From Novosphingobium sp. Rr 2-17 (lineage in GTDB: Bacteria; Pseudomonadota; Alphaproteobacteria; Sphingomonadales; Sphingomonadaceae), in the NCBI RefSeq assembly GCF_000272475.1, contig NZ_AKFJ01000109.1:1-35442 (forward strand): a DNA stretch of 35,442 bases, given 5' to 3'. The first letter of the stretch is position 1; each line of letters opens with the position of its first letter. Below are positions 16,271-25,039 of the stretch, in pieces. The notes beneath the pieces were generated by a model, which searched no databases, was not told the DNA's origin, and was given only the letters and a program-made list of their open reading frames with translations. Both the position numbers and the translations under genes were made by a program.

Positions 16271-17305
16271 ATGGGGGCGCATTCGACAAACCGCGACGCG
16301 CACTACGGCGGTTCAGAAATCGGCCTGATGATCTATCCTGGCGTGCAATGGGCCGCCGTCTACGGTCTGACCGACCTGGTCCTGACCGCAAACCGTGTGA
16401 TGATGACGGACGGCTTCGAGCTCGAACCGATTTGTGTCAGTCATTGGAGCATTGAGGGAGCAGGCGCGCTTCCCATCCGCACTTACCAAAGCTTCGATCA
16501 TGACGCGGGATCGGTTGCTGCCCTGGTGGTTCCGCCCACGTTGGAAGCGCCCCCCTCGTCCCAACTCGCAGCGCCCTATCTTGACTGGCTGCGGCAAAAA
16601 CATTCCGCTGGCACGGTGCTCAGTTCGGTCTGTGCGGGCACGTTCCTACTGGCGCAGACCGGACTGCTCGATGGTCGGGCAGCAACCACGCACTGGATGC
16701 ACGCAAAAGCCTTCCGCAACCGCTTTCCCAAGGTGCGACTGGATGTGGAACAACTTCTCTTGGACGAGGGAGACGTGTTGACCGCTGGTGGCGTCATGGC
16801 CTGGACCGACCTTGGCTTGAGGCTGGTGGAGCGGCTGCGCGGAACTGCGGTCATGATCGAGACCGCGCGCGCGCTGCTCATTGACCCGCCAGGACGGCAG
16901 CAACGATTCTACAGTAGGTTTATGCCACCCATGGACCACGGTGACAGGGCAGTACTCAAGGCCCAAAAAATCCTGATGGAAAAGCACGGGAAAGACGTGT
17001 CGCTTCCGGATCTAGTCACGCGGTCAGGCCTTGAAGAACGTACGTTCCTGCGAAGATTTCGCGCGGCAACTGGCTTTACAACGACGCGGTACGCGCAAGG
17101 ACTGCGGATTGCACGGGCGCAGGAACTGCTCCAACGAATGGAGGCATCTGTCGATCAGATAGCGTGGGAAGTCGGCTATGCCGACCCAGCCTCGTTCCGC
17201 AAGACATTCACCCGTATCATCGGCCTTTCTCCTAGCGCCTATCGGCGCAGGTTATCGGGAAGGCGTGATGACGCCAAGGTTCAACGCAAGTCCGGCAGCG
17301 CGTAG
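16271..17305 (+). CDS. GlxA-family transcriptional regulator (DJ-1/PfpI + AraC DNA-binding domain)
   Basis: Residues about 15-190 form a DJ-1/PfpI-like sensor domain (IGLMIYPGVQWAAVYGLTDL, the elbow VLSSVCAGTFLLAQTGLLDG, GGVMAWTDLGLRLVE). Residues about 225-330 form a double helix-turn-helix AraC domain (DLVTRSGLEERTFLRRFRA and ASVDQIAWEVGYADPASFRK, then FTRIIGLSPSAYRRR). GGGAGGA 10-11 nt before the ATG supports the start. Such regulators usually activate an adjacent amine or amide catabolic operon, here the hydrolase-ligase pair. The 3' end overlaps the convergent PQQ dehydrogenase gene by 25 bp. Confidence 0.9.
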   Translation: MGAHSTNRDAHYGGSEIGLMIYPGVQWAAVYGLTDLVLTANRVMMTDGFELEPICVSHWSIEGAGALPIRTYQSFDHDAGSVAALVVPPTLEAPPSSQLAAPYLDWLRQKHSAGTVLSSVCAGTFLLAQTGLLDGRAATTHWMHAKAFRNRFPKVRLDVEQLLLDEGDVLTAGGVMAWTDLGLRLVERLRGTAVMIETARALLIDPPGRQQRFYSRFMPPMDHGDRAVLKAQKILMEKHGKDVSLPDLVTRSGLEERTFLRRFRAATGFTTTRYAQGLRIARAQELLQRMEASVDQIAWEVGYADPASFRKTFTRIIGLSPSAYRRRLSGRRDDAKVQRKSGSA

Positions 17306-19590
17306 GCGAGGATCGTGTTTGGCGTTTCAGGCCCACCGAGTTCCGAATGATTGCCGGAGGCGATCACCACATACTGCCGACCCGACTTCTTGGATACGTA
17401 CGTCATCGGCGATGCCGCACCGATGCCGGGGAGCTCCGCACTCCACAGTTCGCGCCCATTTCCTCCATCGATCGCGCGAAATCGCCGATCTTGAGATGCG
17501 CCGATGAAGATCACTCCCCCCGCAGTCGTCAGCACACCTCCGAACAAGGGGGCTCCCATTTGCAACGGGATGTGCGATTCAAGGCCAAGCGGTCCGGCGC
17601 GATAGGCGGTTCCAAGCGGTCGGCTCCATACCGTCTTGCCGGTCTTGAGGTCGAAAGCACTGATGCGCCCGTATGGAGGCTGGAGGCATGGCACACCCAG
17701 CGGATTTCGGAAGAACTCCCGCGTTGCGATGTACGGCGTCCCATGCATCGGAAAGAAAATAGCGTTTGGATTGTCACGACGCGCCCGCACTGCCTGATTT
17801 CGGGGATAGAGACGCACGCGGTCTGGCATGTACAGGCTGTCCGAAATCAAAAGGCCGCGCCTGATGTCGATTGACACACTGCCCCAGTTTACTCCTCCGG
17901 CTGAGCCCGGGTAATGTAAGGCTTCTTGAAGGCCTGCCGGCGTGAATGGCCCGTCATAACGCGCCTGCCTGAATTTGATGCGGCACCACAACTGATCGAA
18001 CGGCGTGGCTCCCCACATCTTCGATTCTGTAAGACGATCGCTTGCTACGTCGGCAAAGCGGGAAAAAGGCTGCGTTTTCGCGGTCCAGTCGCCGGGCGCC
18101 CCGCCCTGCGGAACAGGCCGTTCGATCATCGGATACAGGGGCCGGCCGTCGCGGCGATCGAACACGAAGAATTGCCCGGTCTTCGTTGAAGCGATGAGTG
18201 CCGGAACACGCCGTGCGCCTATCGGCAAGTCCAATAGCACGGGTTGAGCGCCCACGTCATAATCCCACAGATCATGATGGACGGTCTGAGCACTCCAGCG
18301 CGGCTTGCCGGTCACAACATCGAGAGCGACCACTGAGGTCGAGTAGCGTTCCGCACCGGGCGTTCGGTGCGCGCCGAAATAATCAGGAGTGCTGGCCCCG
18401 GTGGGAACATAGACCAGCCCGAGTTCCTCATCGCCGCTGAAGACGCCCCAAGCGTTTGGTGCGCCTTTGGTATACGTGCCTCCGGCTGCAAGCCGTTCCT
18501 GCGGGTCAGGACGGCCCGTATCCCAGACCCAGCGCAAATCGCCGGTCACAACATCGTAGGCCCGAACCCCACCGGACGGCTCGCCGACATGATCGCCATC
18601 TGTGACCCATCCACTGATCATCGCGGTCCCGCGCACGATGGTAGGCGGCGAGGTCGGAAAAGCGATGCCTGGCGGGATGGCACCTAGTCCTTCTTTCAGG
18701 TTCACCGAACCGTCACGACCAAAAGACCGGCACGGCCGTCCGCTCATGGCGTCGAGCGCCATCATCCGGTTGTCGGCCAGCCCGAACAGGATGCGCTTGG
18801 TACATTCCTCGATCTTGCTTGGTGCTTGGTAATACGCAACACCGCGGCAGGTGGCGGCAAAGACCTTGTCCAATCGCGCGTGGGGATCGAAGCGCCAGAC
18901 CTCTTGCCCGGTATCCTGGTCGAGCGCCACGATCACATTGCGATCGAGACAAGCGTAAAGCAGCCCGTTCGCGGCTAGCGGGGTCACCTCGAAGCTGTGC
19001 ACGCCATAAGTAGGGACATCGGAGATGTACTGCCATGCCGGCTTGACCTTGGCGGCATTGCTCGTGTTGATCTGATCGACGGGGGAGAAGCGGTCGCCGG
19101 CGAGCGTCCGCCCCCAAGACGTCCAGTCGCCGTCCAAACCATCAGCGGTCGCGAGTGCAGTGGCGGGGCGTGATGTCTTGGGTGGTTCATTGGTTGAGAC
19201 ACCGGCCAATCCGAAGATTGTCACGATGGCCAACGACGGCGCTCCTACCCACCAAGGCCCTGCATTCGCCGAAGCTCGGCGAAATGCGGGAAGCGACAAG
19301 ACAACGCCAAGGACCACGGGTGCTACAAGCCGAGGCACAAGCGCCCAACCATCCAGTCCGGCTTCCCATAGCGCCCATACCAGCGTCCCACCAAGCGACA
19401 CACCATAGAGCGGTAATGCCCAGGCCGAGCGCCGTGAGAACGCGATGGCGAGGACGACTAAAGTGATCCCAATGAGCAAATAGTAGGGACTGCCTCCCAG
19501 CTTCACCAAGCTTGCCCCGCCTATTGCAAGACACGCCCCGGCTATCGCGATCAGCACGATGAATAGCCAAACAACTATGCGCCCCAACAT
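17281..19590 (-). CDS. Membrane-bound PQQ-dependent dehydrogenase, glucose/quinate/shikimate family
   Basis: This 769-residue enzyme has about five N-terminal membrane helices (residues 5-135). An eight-bladed PQQ propeller follows: DGDWTSWGRTLAGDRFSPVDQI, TPLAANGLLYACLDRN, ATCRGVAYYQAP, PPTIVRGTAMISGWVTDG, QTVHHDLWDYDVGAQPVLLD (the conserved H-D-LWD-YD-A-P block), and near the end ASPMTYVSKKSGRQYVVIASG. It oxidises a polyol or sugar at the periplasmic face and passes electrons to ubiquinone. The family includes glucose (Gcd) and quinate/shikimate (QuiA) enzymes, and the substrate cannot be settled by eye. PQQ synthesis genes are not in the window. It is divergent from an AraC regulator. ATG 19590 has a GGGGAAG site 4 nt upstream. 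Confidence 0.92.
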   Translation of the reverse strand: MLGRIVVWLFIVLIAIAGACLAIGGASLVKLGGSPYYLLIGITLVVLAIAFSRRSAWALPLYGVSLGGTLVWALWEAGLDGWALVPRLVAPVVLGVVLSLPAFRRASANAGPWWVGAPSLAIVTIFGLAGVSTNEPPKTSRPATALATADGLDGDWTSWGRTLAGDRFSPVDQINTSNAAKVKPAWQYISDVPTYGVHSFEVTPLAANGLLYACLDRNVIVALDQDTGQEVWRFDPHARLDKVFAATCRGVAYYQAPSKIEECTKRILFGLADNRMMALDAMSGRPCRSFGRDGSVNLKEGLGAIPPGIAFPTSPPTIVRGTAMISGWVTDGDHVGEPSGGVRAYDVVTGDLRWVWDTGRPDPQERLAAGGTYTKGAPNAWGVFSGDEELGLVYVPTGASTPDYFGAHRTPGAERYSTSVVALDVVTGKPRWSAQTVHHDLWDYDVGAQPVLLDLPIGARRVPALIASTKTGQFFVFDRRDGRPLYPMIERPVPQGGAPGDWTAKTQPFSRFADVASDRLTESKMWGATPFDQLWCRIKFRQARYDGPFTPAGLQEALHYPGSAGGVNWGSVSIDIRRGLLISDSLYMPDRVRLYPRNQAVRARRDNPNAIFFPMHGTPYIATREFFRNPLGVPCLQPPYGRISAFDLKTGKTVWSRPLGTAYRAGPLGLESHIPLQMGAPLFGGVLTTAGGVIFIGASQDRRFRAIDGGNGRELWSAELPGIGAASPMTYVSKKSGRQYVVIASGNHSELGGPETPNTILAYALPDLR

Positions 19591-19665
19591 TTTCTTCCCC
19601 GACTAATGTCTATCGATAAAGTAGAGAACGCATGAGATTCTCCTTGAGATCTGGAGCAAATGCCG
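19591..19665. promoter_or_regulatory. Divergent promoter region, PQQ dehydrogenase / AraC regulator
   Basis: A 75-bp gap with the palindrome TATCGATA (19611-19618) and an AGAT...ATCT dyad (19635-19652) next to the regulator's ribosome site. Either could be a regulator half-site. Confidence 0.35.
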
Positions 19666-20643
19666 ATGCTAACTGTTTGCGGAAGTGCGCTTGATGCCTG
19701 GTTTGGAGTGTGTGCCGACCTCGGCATTCAACCGCCTGAGACCGGCATATCGGCCAGCGAGCACAATGCCGGAGTAATCCCGCTCGCTGGCTTTGTGGCC
19801 ATGTTGGAAGCGACGGCCTCGCATTACAAAGAGGGGCCGCTGGGTTGGATCGCTGGCGAACGCTTCGAATTCACCCAGCTTGGCGAAATCGGCAAGGCGA
19901 TCTTGTCCAGTTCCACATTGGGAACCGCGCTGCAGCGCTTCGTAGACTATTTCGCGTTGGTACAAGACGCTGCAGAGTTCGACATCCGGGTCTGTGACGA
20001 CACCGTCACTGTCGGCTATCGCATCCTGGCACCTGAAATCTGGCCACGACAGCACGACGCATTGTTTACTTTGTCGATCGTGGGCCAGTTGCTGCGTCGC
20101 GCGCAGAGTTTCGACTGGACGTCGGTACAGCTCGCGCTGGAAGGCAACGACCCGGCTTTGACGACTGCGGTTCGACACCGCACCGGTGTGGCTTGCACCG
20201 ACAAGGCCGACACCAACCTCATCCGATTTCCAGCCAGCGCCTTGGCGCTGCCCATGGCCCACCGCGATGACGTCATCCGGCCGGATTACAAAATACTGAA
20301 CCGAGACCTGGCACAGAAGCGGCGCGCGATGAGTGTGGAGTTGCGCGTCGAAACTGAAGTCTACCGACTTCTTGGTGCCGATCTGCCCAGCCAGGACCTG
20401 ATCGCTTCCAATCTGGGTATGTCCACCCGCACTCTGCGTCGACGACTGGCACAAGCCAATCGCTCCTTTCAAGATATCGTTTACAAGTGTCGGATGAAGC
20501 AAGCTGCGCACGAGTTTCGTTGGCGCCGGAGCGGCTCTATCGCCCATACGGCCCTGCGCCTGGGCTATTCCGAGCACAGTGCTTTGACGCGTGCCTTTCG
20601 CCGTTGGAGCGGCGTTTCGCCCCAAACCTATTTGCACGCATAA
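19666..20643 (+). CDS. AraC-family transcriptional regulator
   Basis: About 200 residues of N-terminal Arabinose_bd-type (OruR/ArgR-like) ligand domain (VIPLAGFVAMLEATASHYKE, LGEIGKAILSSSTLGTALQR) precede a C-terminal AraC DNA-binding domain (LIASNLGMSTRTLRRRLAQAN, HTALRLGYSEHSALTRAFRRW, SGVSPQTY). GGAG at 19653-19656 is 9 nt before ATG 19666 but only 3 nt before ATG 19660, so the later start is preferred (325 residues). It is divergent from the PQQ dehydrogenase, its likely target, and convergent with the decarboxylase gene. Confidence 0.9.
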   Translation: MLTVCGSALDAWFGVCADLGIQPPETGISASEHNAGVIPLAGFVAMLEATASHYKEGPLGWIAGERFEFTQLGEIGKAILSSSTLGTALQRFVDYFALVQDAAEFDIRVCDDTVTVGYRILAPEIWPRQHDALFTLSIVGQLLRRAQSFDWTSVQLALEGNDPALTTAVRHRTGVACTDKADTNLIRFPASALALPMAHRDDVIRPDYKILNRDLAQKRRAMSVELRVETEVYRLLGADLPSQDLIASNLGMSTRTLRRRLAQANRSFQDIVYKCRMKQAAHEFRWRRSGSIAHTALRLGYSEHSALTRAFRRWSGVSPQTYLHA

Positions 20644-20652
20644 CAGCAGACC

Positions 20653-20682
20653 GCGGGAGCTCTCGACCAAGAGTGCTCCCGC
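20653..20682. terminator. Hairpin between convergent genes (bidirectional terminator)
   Basis: GCGGGAGC and GCTCCCGC (8 bp) extend across one T-T mismatch into CTC/GAG with the loop GACCAA. It lies 10 bp after the AraC-regulator stop. T-runs are weak on both sides, so efficiency is uncertain. Confidence 0.6.
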
Positions 20683-20744
20683 CGCGTGGGGTTTGGTTGG
20701 CTCGCGAGCTTGCAGAGAGCTGGGTATCATTCGCGCCTCTCCGC

Positions 20745-22298
20745 TCATGCGGCAACTGTCTGCCGGGTCCAATCGGCGACGATGTCGCGGCCATGACGGC
20801 GGATTTCCTCCAGCAGGCCGACGATGTCGTTTCTATCGATGCGATGGTTCATCATCACGATCCGCAGGTTGGTCACACCATCAAGATCGACCTTCGAGAT
20901 GAAGTAGCGGTTGGCATCGCGGACCCGGTTGCGAAGCTCGAGTTGCAGCCGATTGATGTCCAACCCGTCAGATCCCTCGGGCCGGTGAATGAAACACAAG
21001 ATGTTCGATTCAGGCTCATGCGCAACGGCAAAATCGGAAAGGCTTGCGATGTGATCATGGGCGATACGCGTCAATTCGACGAGATAGTCGAGCTTCGTTT
21101 CGAAGAAGCAACGTCCATATAACGCCCATGTCAGCCACAAATTGACAATCGAGGGGCGTTTTGTGCATTCGAAATTTTTCACGCCGCTTTCGAAACGGCT
21201 GATCTCGTCTTCGTCCGGATCAAAGACGTAGCTGGCCTTTTGCGGGAAGGCGGTTCCGGCAAGACCCTTCTGCCGGTAGAATAGCAGTGTGCAGGCAGCT
21301 GGCATGAACAGCGTCTTATGCGCGTCAAGGCAGAACGAGTCCGCGAGTTCGATACCTTTTATGCGCCCCCGCAGGCGGTCGGAAACGAGGAATGCTCCAT
21401 TGTGAGCGGCATCGACATGCAGCCACGCGCCGCGCTCTCGCGCGATTGCCGCCAGCGCAGGAAGGGGGTCGTTGGCGCCGATGGAGGTCGATCCGGCCGC
21501 GGCAACGATACAAAAGACGTTGAGCCCTCGCTCCGCTGCCCCATCAAGCGCAGCGATAGCACCTTCGATGGAAATCCGGCGCCGGTCATCGACTGGCAGG
21601 CGAACCACCTGGTCCTCCCCTAAACCCAGGATGCCCGCGATGCGCGTGACGGAGAAATGCGAGTCCGCACCGATCGCGACAGCGGGCCGGCCGCGTGAAT
21701 CAGGTCGCACGCCCCCTTTCCAAAAGCTGGCGAAATGGCGATTGCGCGCCGCCAGAACGGCCGTCAGGTTGGCAAGCGAAGCCCCGGACGTACTGACCAT
21801 GTCAAAGCTTCCGGGCACCCAGCCCAAGCGTTCTCCGAATTCCTCGGAGAGAATTTTGTCGGCAACATTGGGCAAGGGTCCAGCCTCGTAGAAAGAAGCC
21901 GGCTGCGGAGCCATCGCGCTGACCATATCGAAGACGGCGGAAACCGGCACAACCGACGAGAACTGCCGAGCCATATAGCCGCGCGAATTAACCTGGATGC
22001 CGGTCCTGAGATAAAGATCCAGAATATCTGCGAACCGGTCTGGGCTGAATTCGCCTTCGCCTTTGGTCATCAGGGCTCGGGCCTGACGCATCAGCCCTGC
22101 TGGCGGCTCCTGCTTCAGGACTTCCAGATCATCCTTTTCAAGATGAGCCGCAAGCCTCTCGTGGGCCACTGCAACGGCATGACTGAAATCTGCCGTATCA
22201 AAGGCGTGCGTCAACTTTTGCAATCGATCGGCCTGTATTTGATCGACCGCTGAAGTGCTTGTTTCTGGGAAAGGCGTGGACAACACATCTATCTCCAT
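20745..22298 (-). CDS. Group II pyridoxal-phosphate-dependent amino-acid decarboxylase
   Basis: The 517-residue protein belongs to the DDC/GAD/diaminobutyrate decarboxylase group. It shows MVSTSGASLANLTAVLAARN (phosphate-binding region), ADSHFSV (H214, ring-stacking), WLHVDAAHNGAFL (D296, pyridine nitrogen) and SFCLDAHKTLFMP (Schiff-base lysine K328), then a normal C-terminal domain. It removes CO2 from an amino acid; aromatic, glutamate or diaminobutyrate substrates are all possible and cannot be told apart by eye. Two starts compete. ATG 22298 has no ribosome site, while GTG 22286 has GGAG 6 nt upstream, so translation may begin four codons later. It is transcribed divergently from the TonB receptor across an AT-rich control region. 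Confidence 0.88.
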   Translation of the reverse strand: MEIDVLSTPFPETSTSAVDQIQADRLQKLTHAFDTADFSHAVAVAHERLAAHLEKDDLEVLKQEPPAGLMRQARALMTKGEGEFSPDRFADILDLYLRTGIQVNSRGYMARQFSSVVPVSAVFDMVSAMAPQPASFYEAGPLPNVADKILSEEFGERLGWVPGSFDMVSTSGASLANLTAVLAARNRHFASFWKGGVRPDSRGRPAVAIGADSHFSVTRIAGILGLGEDQVVRLPVDDRRRISIEGAIAALDGAAERGLNVFCIVAAAGSTSIGANDPLPALAAIARERGAWLHVDAAHNGAFLVSDRLRGRIKGIELADSFCLDAHKTLFMPAACTLLFYRQKGLAGTAFPQKASYVFDPDEDEISRFESGVKNFECTKRPSIVNLWLTWALYGRCFFETKLDYLVELTRIAHDHIASLSDFAVAHEPESNILCFIHRPEGSDGLDINRLQLELRNRVRDANRYFISKVDLDGVTNLRIVMMNHRIDRNDIVGLLEEIRRHGRDIVADWTRQTVAA

Positions 22299-22630
22299 TC
22301 ATGAATTTTTGCAAAATCAGAACATAATTTCAAATATCAATCACTTATAAATTGATCTTTAATATACTAGCTCTGCCGCTGATGACGATCTATGATGTTA
22401 TTTCATATATAAATCATTTTTCGATATAGGCTAATAACCACTGTAGCAGGTGGTCATCACTATCTAGATATTTGTCTATTTTTTGCAGCACCTGGTCAAC
22501 GCCTGGGATTAATCTGGCCGCCTATGTCAAGCTTGGCTCGATCGTCCCGTGCATTGGAACGCTGCGGTACTGCGGTGCCGCTCGGATCAGGCCAGCGCTG
22601 GAAGCAAGCGCATACTTGGGGGCACAATAT
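22299..22630. promoter_or_regulatory. AT-rich divergent control region, decarboxylase / TonB receptor
   Basis: This is the longest intact intergenic gap of the metabolic block. Its first 180 bp are strongly AT-rich against a high-GC background. Dyads seen: ATCAAT/ATTGAT (22336-22341 and 22351-22356, spacer 9) and ACCAC/GTGGT (22437-22441 and 22450-22454, loop 8). Several TAATAT/TATAAA-like boxes could serve as -10 elements. No canonical Fur box was found. From about 22500 the composition returns to normal, suggesting a long 5' leader for the receptor mRNA. Confidence 0.5.
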
Positions 22631-25039
22631 ATGTATCAAGCACGGGCAAGCGCTGGTGGCGCCAAGAAGGCCGCTGGTGGGCGGGTCGGCAGGCCCTCTT
22701 TCTGGTTGGGGGCCTGGTCAGGGGTCTGCGTGCTGGCATCTGCCACCACGGCACAAGCCGAAGACGGAGCCAACGTCCCGGCCGTCGCAAATGATAAAGC
22801 TGGAAGCGATATCGTAGTTACGGCGCAGCGCCGCAAGCAGGCGCTCAGCACGGTGGGCATCGCGATCACTGCCATCAAAGGCGACGATCTCGCATCGCGG
22901 GGTATTCAGAGCGCGGAGCAGCTTTCTCAAGTCGTACCTGGCCTCGTCGTGAAGGACGCTGCATTCGGCGTTCCAAACTACACGCTACGAGGCGTTGGCT
23001 TCGAGAACTACTTCGTCAACTCGTCAAGCACGGTAGGTCTCTACACCGATGAAGTCGCCATTCCTTATCCGGCCATGAGCCGCGGCGCATTCTTCGATCT
23101 TGATCGGGTGGAAGTATTGAAAGGCCCCCAAGGAGACCTTTATGGCCGCAACACCACTGCCGGCCAGATCAACCTTGTCACGCGTAAACCAACCCAGACA
23201 TTCTCGACCGGCGGTTCGATCGAGTACGGCAACTTCAACAGCGTCGATGCCGAGGCTTACATCAGCGGGCCGCTCGCGAGCGGTGTCCAAGCCCGTCTGG
23301 CGGGATCGTCGCTCCTTTCGAGCGGTTGGCAGCGCAGCTTGTCACGACCGAGCGACAAGCCGCTGGGCGCGAAAGACCAACAAGCACTGCGCGGCCAAAT
23401 CAATGTCGATCTGGGAGCGAAAAGTAACCTTCTGCTTCAGGGACACTGGCTGCGCGATAAATCGGATAACATCGCCGCAACGCCGGTCGATGGGCGGACG
23501 CTAGGGCTGAGTTCGGCCCAAGCCAAAAAGACGACCGGAACCGTGCTTTTTTCGGACGGCGACAATCGCGCTGCCGATTGGAGCGCCGATCAACGCCCGC
23601 GCCGCAACAACCGGCAGGTTGGAGGATCCGCAACGCTGAACCTGGCTCTAGGCAGCCTGACGCTAAGTTCCATTTCCGCCTACGATCACTTCAAGCGGGA
23701 TGAATACAACGACTACGATGGCGCTGCGCAGCATGATGCGAACGCACACAACATCAGTGACATTAAAGCATTCTCGCAGGAGGTGCGACTGGCAGACACC
23801 AACGACGCCGATGGTTTGACGTGGATTTTGGGGGGATATTACTCCAACGACGTTGTCCACGAAAACTATCAATTCGACATGTCGGATTCGATTTATGCTA
23901 TTTCATATGGCCTCAACGCGCTCAATACCCGCTACCGCCAGAAGACGACAAGCCTTGCCGGCTTCGGTCATGTCGAGGCCGAGATTACGAACGGGTTCAA
24001 GCTGATTGGCGGCGCGCGCTTCACTCATGAGACCCGCCGGTTCGCAGGCTGCACCTACGATCTGGATGGAACGCTGACAAAGTTCGTCAATAACATTCTC
24101 ATTCCTTACGTCATCACTCCGGCGGGCCTGCCGGTCCCGAGCAATATCTCCAATGGCGGATGCAGCGTATACGACGATCGCGCAGATTCACCCACGTACG
24201 GAACGTTTACGGATGCAGAAGAACGTGCATCGACATCAAAATGGATGTGGAAAGGTGGCGCAGAGTTTCAAGCGGCGCCCGGAACATTGCTCTACGCGAC
24301 GGTATCGTCCGGCTTCAAGTCCGGTGGCTTCAACGGCGCCAACGCCAACCTCAAGAGCCAGCAGGCCAATTATCGCCCCGAGCGACTGATCGCTTACGAA
24401 GCGGGCGTCAAAGCCAATCTCGAGAAGCTGGGCCTCTACGCCGAGGCTTCGTCATTCTATTATGATTATCGCGACAAACAGACCAATGGCATCGCCGTTA
24501 CGTTTGTCGGCAACATCACGGGAATTACCAATATTCCCAAGTCGCGCATCTACGGGATCGATGGTCTGCTGCGATGGTCGCCGCTCCCCGGACTGGCGCT
24601 CGAGGCCGCCGGCACCTGGCTGGACAGCAAGATCCTGCGCTGGACGGCGGTGAGTTCACAGTCTAGCTATCCCACGGTGGTGTCCTATGATGCAGCGGGT
24701 CTGGACCTGCCGAACACCCCCCGCTGGTCGGTCAATCTGACGCCACGTTATCGCTTCGACGTCGGCAATTCGCACGCCGTCAGCGCGCAAGTCGAATATG
24801 TATACAGATCCGGTACGTCTGGCGGCATCAATGTCTACCAGAACGTTGCGGCCTACGATCTCGTCAACGCGCAAATCACGTTCGGTGATCGCGACGGCCG
24901 TTGGAACGTCGGCTTGTGGGGCCGCAACATCTTAAACCGATATTACTACACTTATGCCGGGCTCCCTGGGAACGCCAACTACGTGCGAGTGGTCGCCCCT
25001 CCGGCGACGTACGGCGTGCGGTTGGGCGTGACCTTGTGA
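22631..25039 (+). CDS. TonB-dependent outer-membrane receptor
   Basis: Starting at ATG 22631 (GGGGGC 8 nt upstream) the product has 802 residues. It has a long signal peptide (SFWLGAWSGVCVLASATTAQA), a TonB-box-like SDIVVTAQRRKQ, and a plug (about 65-185, with VEVLKGPQGDLYGRNTTAGQINLVTRKP). The barrel ends YGVRLGVTL. The frame is open upstream to 22472, but that part looks non-coding. The style (FGRNTTAG-type plug, 'FSQEVRLA' barrel motif) is that of sphingomonad receptors for organic substrates. Its stop overlaps the GTG start of the MFS gene, so receptor, MFS and amidase form one run for uptake and processing of a common compound. Confidence 0.92.
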   Translation: MYQARASAGGAKKAAGGRVGRPSFWLGAWSGVCVLASATTAQAEDGANVPAVANDKAGSDIVVTAQRRKQALSTVGIAITAIKGDDLASRGIQSAEQLSQVVPGLVVKDAAFGVPNYTLRGVGFENYFVNSSSTVGLYTDEVAIPYPAMSRGAFFDLDRVEVLKGPQGDLYGRNTTAGQINLVTRKPTQTFSTGGSIEYGNFNSVDAEAYISGPLASGVQARLAGSSLLSSGWQRSLSRPSDKPLGAKDQQALRGQINVDLGAKSNLLLQGHWLRDKSDNIAATPVDGRTLGLSSAQAKKTTGTVLFSDGDNRAADWSADQRPRRNNRQVGGSATLNLALGSLTLSSISAYDHFKRDEYNDYDGAAQHDANAHNISDIKAFSQEVRLADTNDADGLTWILGGYYSNDVVHENYQFDMSDSIYAISYGLNALNTRYRQKTTSLAGFGHVEAEITNGFKLIGGARFTHETRRFAGCTYDLDGTLTKFVNNILIPYVITPAGLPVPSNISNGGCSVYDDRADSPTYGTFTDAEERASTSKWMWKGGAEFQAAPGTLLYATVSSGFKSGGFNGANANLKSQQANYRPERLIAYEAGVKANLEKLGLYAEASSFYYDYRDKQTNGIAVTFVGNITGITNIPKSRIYGIDGLLRWSPLPGLALEAAGTWLDSKILRWTAVSSQSSYPTVVSYDAAGLDLPNTPRWSVNLTPRYRFDVGNSHAVSAQVEYVYRSGTSGGINVYQNVAAYDLVNAQITFGDRDGRWNVGLWGRNILNRYYYTYAGLPGNANYVRVVAPPATYGVRLGVTL

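Noticed and set aside
19669..20772. 367-codon minus-strand frame
   Set aside because: Antisense of the AraC regulator, which has the full DNA-binding domain.
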